DNA from: Planctomycetota bacterium
GTDB lineage: Bacteria; Planctomycetota; UBA8108
Direction: 5' to 3'
DNA: 6,618 nucleotides
NCBI GenBank assembly: GCA_016928605.1
Contig: JAFGKN010000223.1
Span: 1 to 6,618, forward strand
Position 1 is the first letter of the stretch; every line of letters begins with the position of its first letter. Under the pieces are notes generated by a model. That model saw only the letters and a list, made by a program, of their open reading frames with translations. It had not been told where the DNA came from and searched no databases. This document shows, one piece after another, positions 5,014 through 6,618 of the stretch. The position numbers and the translations under genes are program-made.

Positions 5014-6618
5014 TCAACTCCTTGCGGGCTGCAGGGAAGGGGGCTGCTGCGCGGGGAACACGAGCAGGGGAGCCGGCTCGGTCCCCTGCCTGTTGAGCGC
5101 GGCCTGGACCAGCCGCTCCTGACGTACCATATGCTGCTTGTGATGGCCCCCGGCCGGAGCGGCGCTGGATGGCCTTCCGGTATAGCTCAAGGACTGGGTC
5201 GGACGGATGCTCGCCCGCAGGAGGTGCTGGATCGAGTACCAGGCGCCCTGGTTCATCGGCTCCTCCTGCGCCCAGACCACCTCGCCGGCTCGAGGAAAAG
5301 CCGCGAGAGCGGGTGCCAGCTCGTCGCGGGGGAACGGATAGAGCTGCTCGACGCGGAGGATGGCGATGTCATCCCTATTCTCCTTGCGGCGCGCCTGGAG
5401 CAGGTCGTAGTAGACCTTTCCGGAGCAGAGGACCACGCGCGCGACGCCGAGCGCATCGATGGGATCCGCCTCTGGGATCACGGTCTGGAACCCTCCGCTC
5501 GTGAGATCCTCGATCGGTGAAAACGAGAGCTTGTCGCGGAGCATGCTCTTCGGGCTCATCACGACGAGCGGCTTGCGGTACCTCCGGAGCATCTGCCGCC
5601 GCAGCAGGTGGAACATCTGGGCGGGGGTGGTGGGCACGGCCACCTGGATGTTCTCCTGCGAGCAGAGCTGCAGGAACCGCTCGAGACGCGCCGACGTGTG
5701 CTCCGGCCCCTGCCCCTCCCAGCCGTGCGGGAGGAGGAGCACGAGCCCGCACAGGCGCTCCCACTTCTGCTCCGAGGAGCTGATGAACTGGTCGATCACG
5801 ACCTGCGCCACGTTGGCGAAGTCTCCGAACTGCGCCTCCCAGACCACGAGGGTGCCGGGGTCGGTGGTGCTGTAGCCGTACTCGAAGCCGACCACCGCCT
5901 CCTCGGAGAGGATCGAGTCGATGACGGTGAACCGGGGCTGATTCTCCGCCACGTGGCGCAGCGGGATGTAGATCTCGCCGCCGCGCTGGTTGTGGAGCAC
6001 CGCGTGGCGATGGAAGAACGTCCCTCGCCCGCTGTCCTGGCCCGTCAACCGGACCGGATAGCCAGCTTCGAGGAGGCTGGCGTAAGCCAGCGTCTCGGCA
6101 CAGCCCCAGTCGACCGGCAGTCCTCCGGCCACCATCTTGCGGCGGTTGCTCAAGATCTTCGCCACGCGCGGGTGGAGCTCGAAGTCATCCGGGATGCGAT
6201 GGATGGCGGCCCCGAGGCGCTTCAGCTCCTGGATGGGCAAAGCGGTCTCCGCCGGCTCCGTCCAGCGGCGGTCGAGGAAGATGGACCAGTCCGCGATGTA
6301 GGGATACTTCACGTCCGCGGCCGGATGGAAGGCGACGCGCCGGCCCGCGTCCAGAGCATCGCGGTACTCCTCGACGAAGCGGTCAGGATCCTCCGCACCG
6401 ACCACGCCCTCCTCGACGAGCTTCCGCGCGAAGAGATGCCTCACGCCGGGGTGCCGGCGGATCTTCTCGTACATCACCGGCTGCGTGACCGCGGGCTCGT
6501 CGGCCTCGTTGTGCCCGTGCCTGCGGAAGCAGACGAGATCGATCATGACGTCCTTGTGAAACGCCATGCGGAAGTCGAGCGCGGTCCGCGCGGCGAAGAT
6601 GACAGCCTCCGGATCGTC
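5014..6618 (-). CDS. sucA: 2-oxoglutarate dehydrogenase E1 component, C-terminal 534 residues (5' partial)
   Basis: E1o is the thiamine-diphosphate enzyme that decarboxylates 2-oxoglutarate and loads the succinyl group onto the lipoyl arm of SucB. The reading frame is open to the right edge, starting with DDPEAVIFAARTALDF, so the ATG at 6567 is an internal Met and the true start lies outside the window. Family proteins are roughly 900-1000 residues, so about 400 N-terminal residues, including the GDG-type thiamine-diphosphate motif, are missing. Visible conserved blocks (window numbering) are RRHGHNEADEP (32-42), GQDSGRGTFFHRHAVLH (193-209), WEAQFGDFANVAQVVIDQF (260-278), HGWEGQGPEHTSARLERFL (298-316), LVVMSPKS (351-358), VEQLYPFP (424-431), and WAQEEPMNQGAW (449-460). 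No frameshift or lost block is seen. After the usual end of the family (LVQAAL, 503-508) there is a proline-rich tail of about 26 residues. Confidence 0.97.
   Translation of the reverse strand, partial: DDPEAVIFAARTALDFRMAFHKDVMIDLVCFRRHGHNEADEPAVTQPVMYEKIRRHPGVRHLFARKLVEEGVVGAEDPDRFVEEYRDALDAGRRVAFHPAADVKYPYIADWSIFLDRRWTEPAETALPIQELKRLGAAIHRIPDDFELHPRVAKILSNRRKMVAGGLPVDWGCAETLAYASLLEAGYPVRLTGQDSGRGTFFHRHAVLHNQRGGEIYIPLRHVAENQPRFTVIDSILSEEAVVGFEYGYSTTDPGTLVVWEAQFGDFANVAQVVIDQFISSSEQKWERLCGLVLLLPHGWEGQGPEHTSARLERFLQLCSQENIQVAVPTTPAQMFHLLRRQMLRRYRKPLVVMSPKSMLRDKLSFSPIEDLTSGGFQTVIPEADPIDALGVARVVLCSGKVYYDLLQARRKENRDDIAILRVEQLYPFPRDELAPALAAFPRAGEVVWAQEEPMNQGAWYSIQHLLRASIRPTQSLSYTGRPSSAAPAGGHHKQHMVRQERLVQAALNRQGTEPAPLLVFPAQQPPSLQPARS
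5018..5023 (-). promoter_or_regulatory. Ribosome-binding site of sucB
   Basis: AAGGAG on the minus strand lies 10 bases upstream of the sucB ATG. It falls within the last three codons of sucA (Ala-Arg-Ser), just before its TGA stop (5014-5016). This fixes the sucB start and implies translational coupling of E1 and E2 synthesis. Confidence 0.75.

Noticed and set aside
4669..5520. A 283-codon plus-strand open frame across the sucB/sucA junction, and other antisense frames in 3800-5900.
   Set aside because: They run antisense to conserved sucA and sucB, with Arg/Leu/Ser-rich low-information translations.
6565..6567. ATG as the start codon of sucA.
   Set aside because: The 17 codons upstream to the window edge encode conserved E1o sequence (DDPEAVIFAARTALDFR), so this is an internal Met.

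Overview
The window is a GC-rich stretch of bacterial chromosome with four protein-coding genes and almost no non-coding DNA. On the plus strand there is one long, 5'-truncated gene for a multidomain extracellular-type protein ending in a dockerin-like module. On the minus strand, read from the right edge leftwards, lie sucA (5'-truncated by the right edge), sucB and lpd. These are the three components (E1o, E2o, E3) of the 2-oxoglutarate dehydrogenase complex of the TCA cycle.

Layout. Bases 1-2280 (+) encode an open frame that enters from the left edge. It carries the tail of a glutamine-amidotransferase-like fold, a Kre9/KNH-like Ig repeat, a He_PIG putative-Ig domain, two more KNH-like repeats, a complete amidotransferase-like domain without any cysteine, and a C-terminal dockerin-like module with a Cys-containing tail. 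Only 4 bases separate its stop from the stop of lpd (2285-3706, -). sucB (3718-5007, -) and sucA (5014-6618, -, partial) follow with gaps of 11 and 6 bases. The ribosome-binding sites of lpd and sucB overlap the end of the preceding gene, so the three genes are almost certainly one translationally coupled operon. No gene-free stretch longer than 11 bases exists, and I see no tRNA, rRNA, CRISPR array, insertion sequence or promoter.

Organism. The complete 2-oxoglutarate dehydrogenase operon points to a respiring bacterium with an oxidative TCA cycle. The combination of high GC, KNH-like and He_PIG Ig repeats, and a dockerin module of the form GDTNADGRIDIVDA...CxDAAD...D(A) followed by a proline-rich, Cys-capped tail is one I associate with Planctomycetota and with uncultured phyla such as Eisenbacteria, Krumholzibacteriota and Latescibacterota. 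This is inference from protein style; the exact phylum cannot be fixed from the window.

The metabolic operon looks ordinary and intact. The secreted multidomain protein is the part worth further attention, mainly for its repeated amidotransferase-like fold flanking the Ig array, the expanded second calcium loop of its dockerin, and its conserved-looking C-terminal tail.
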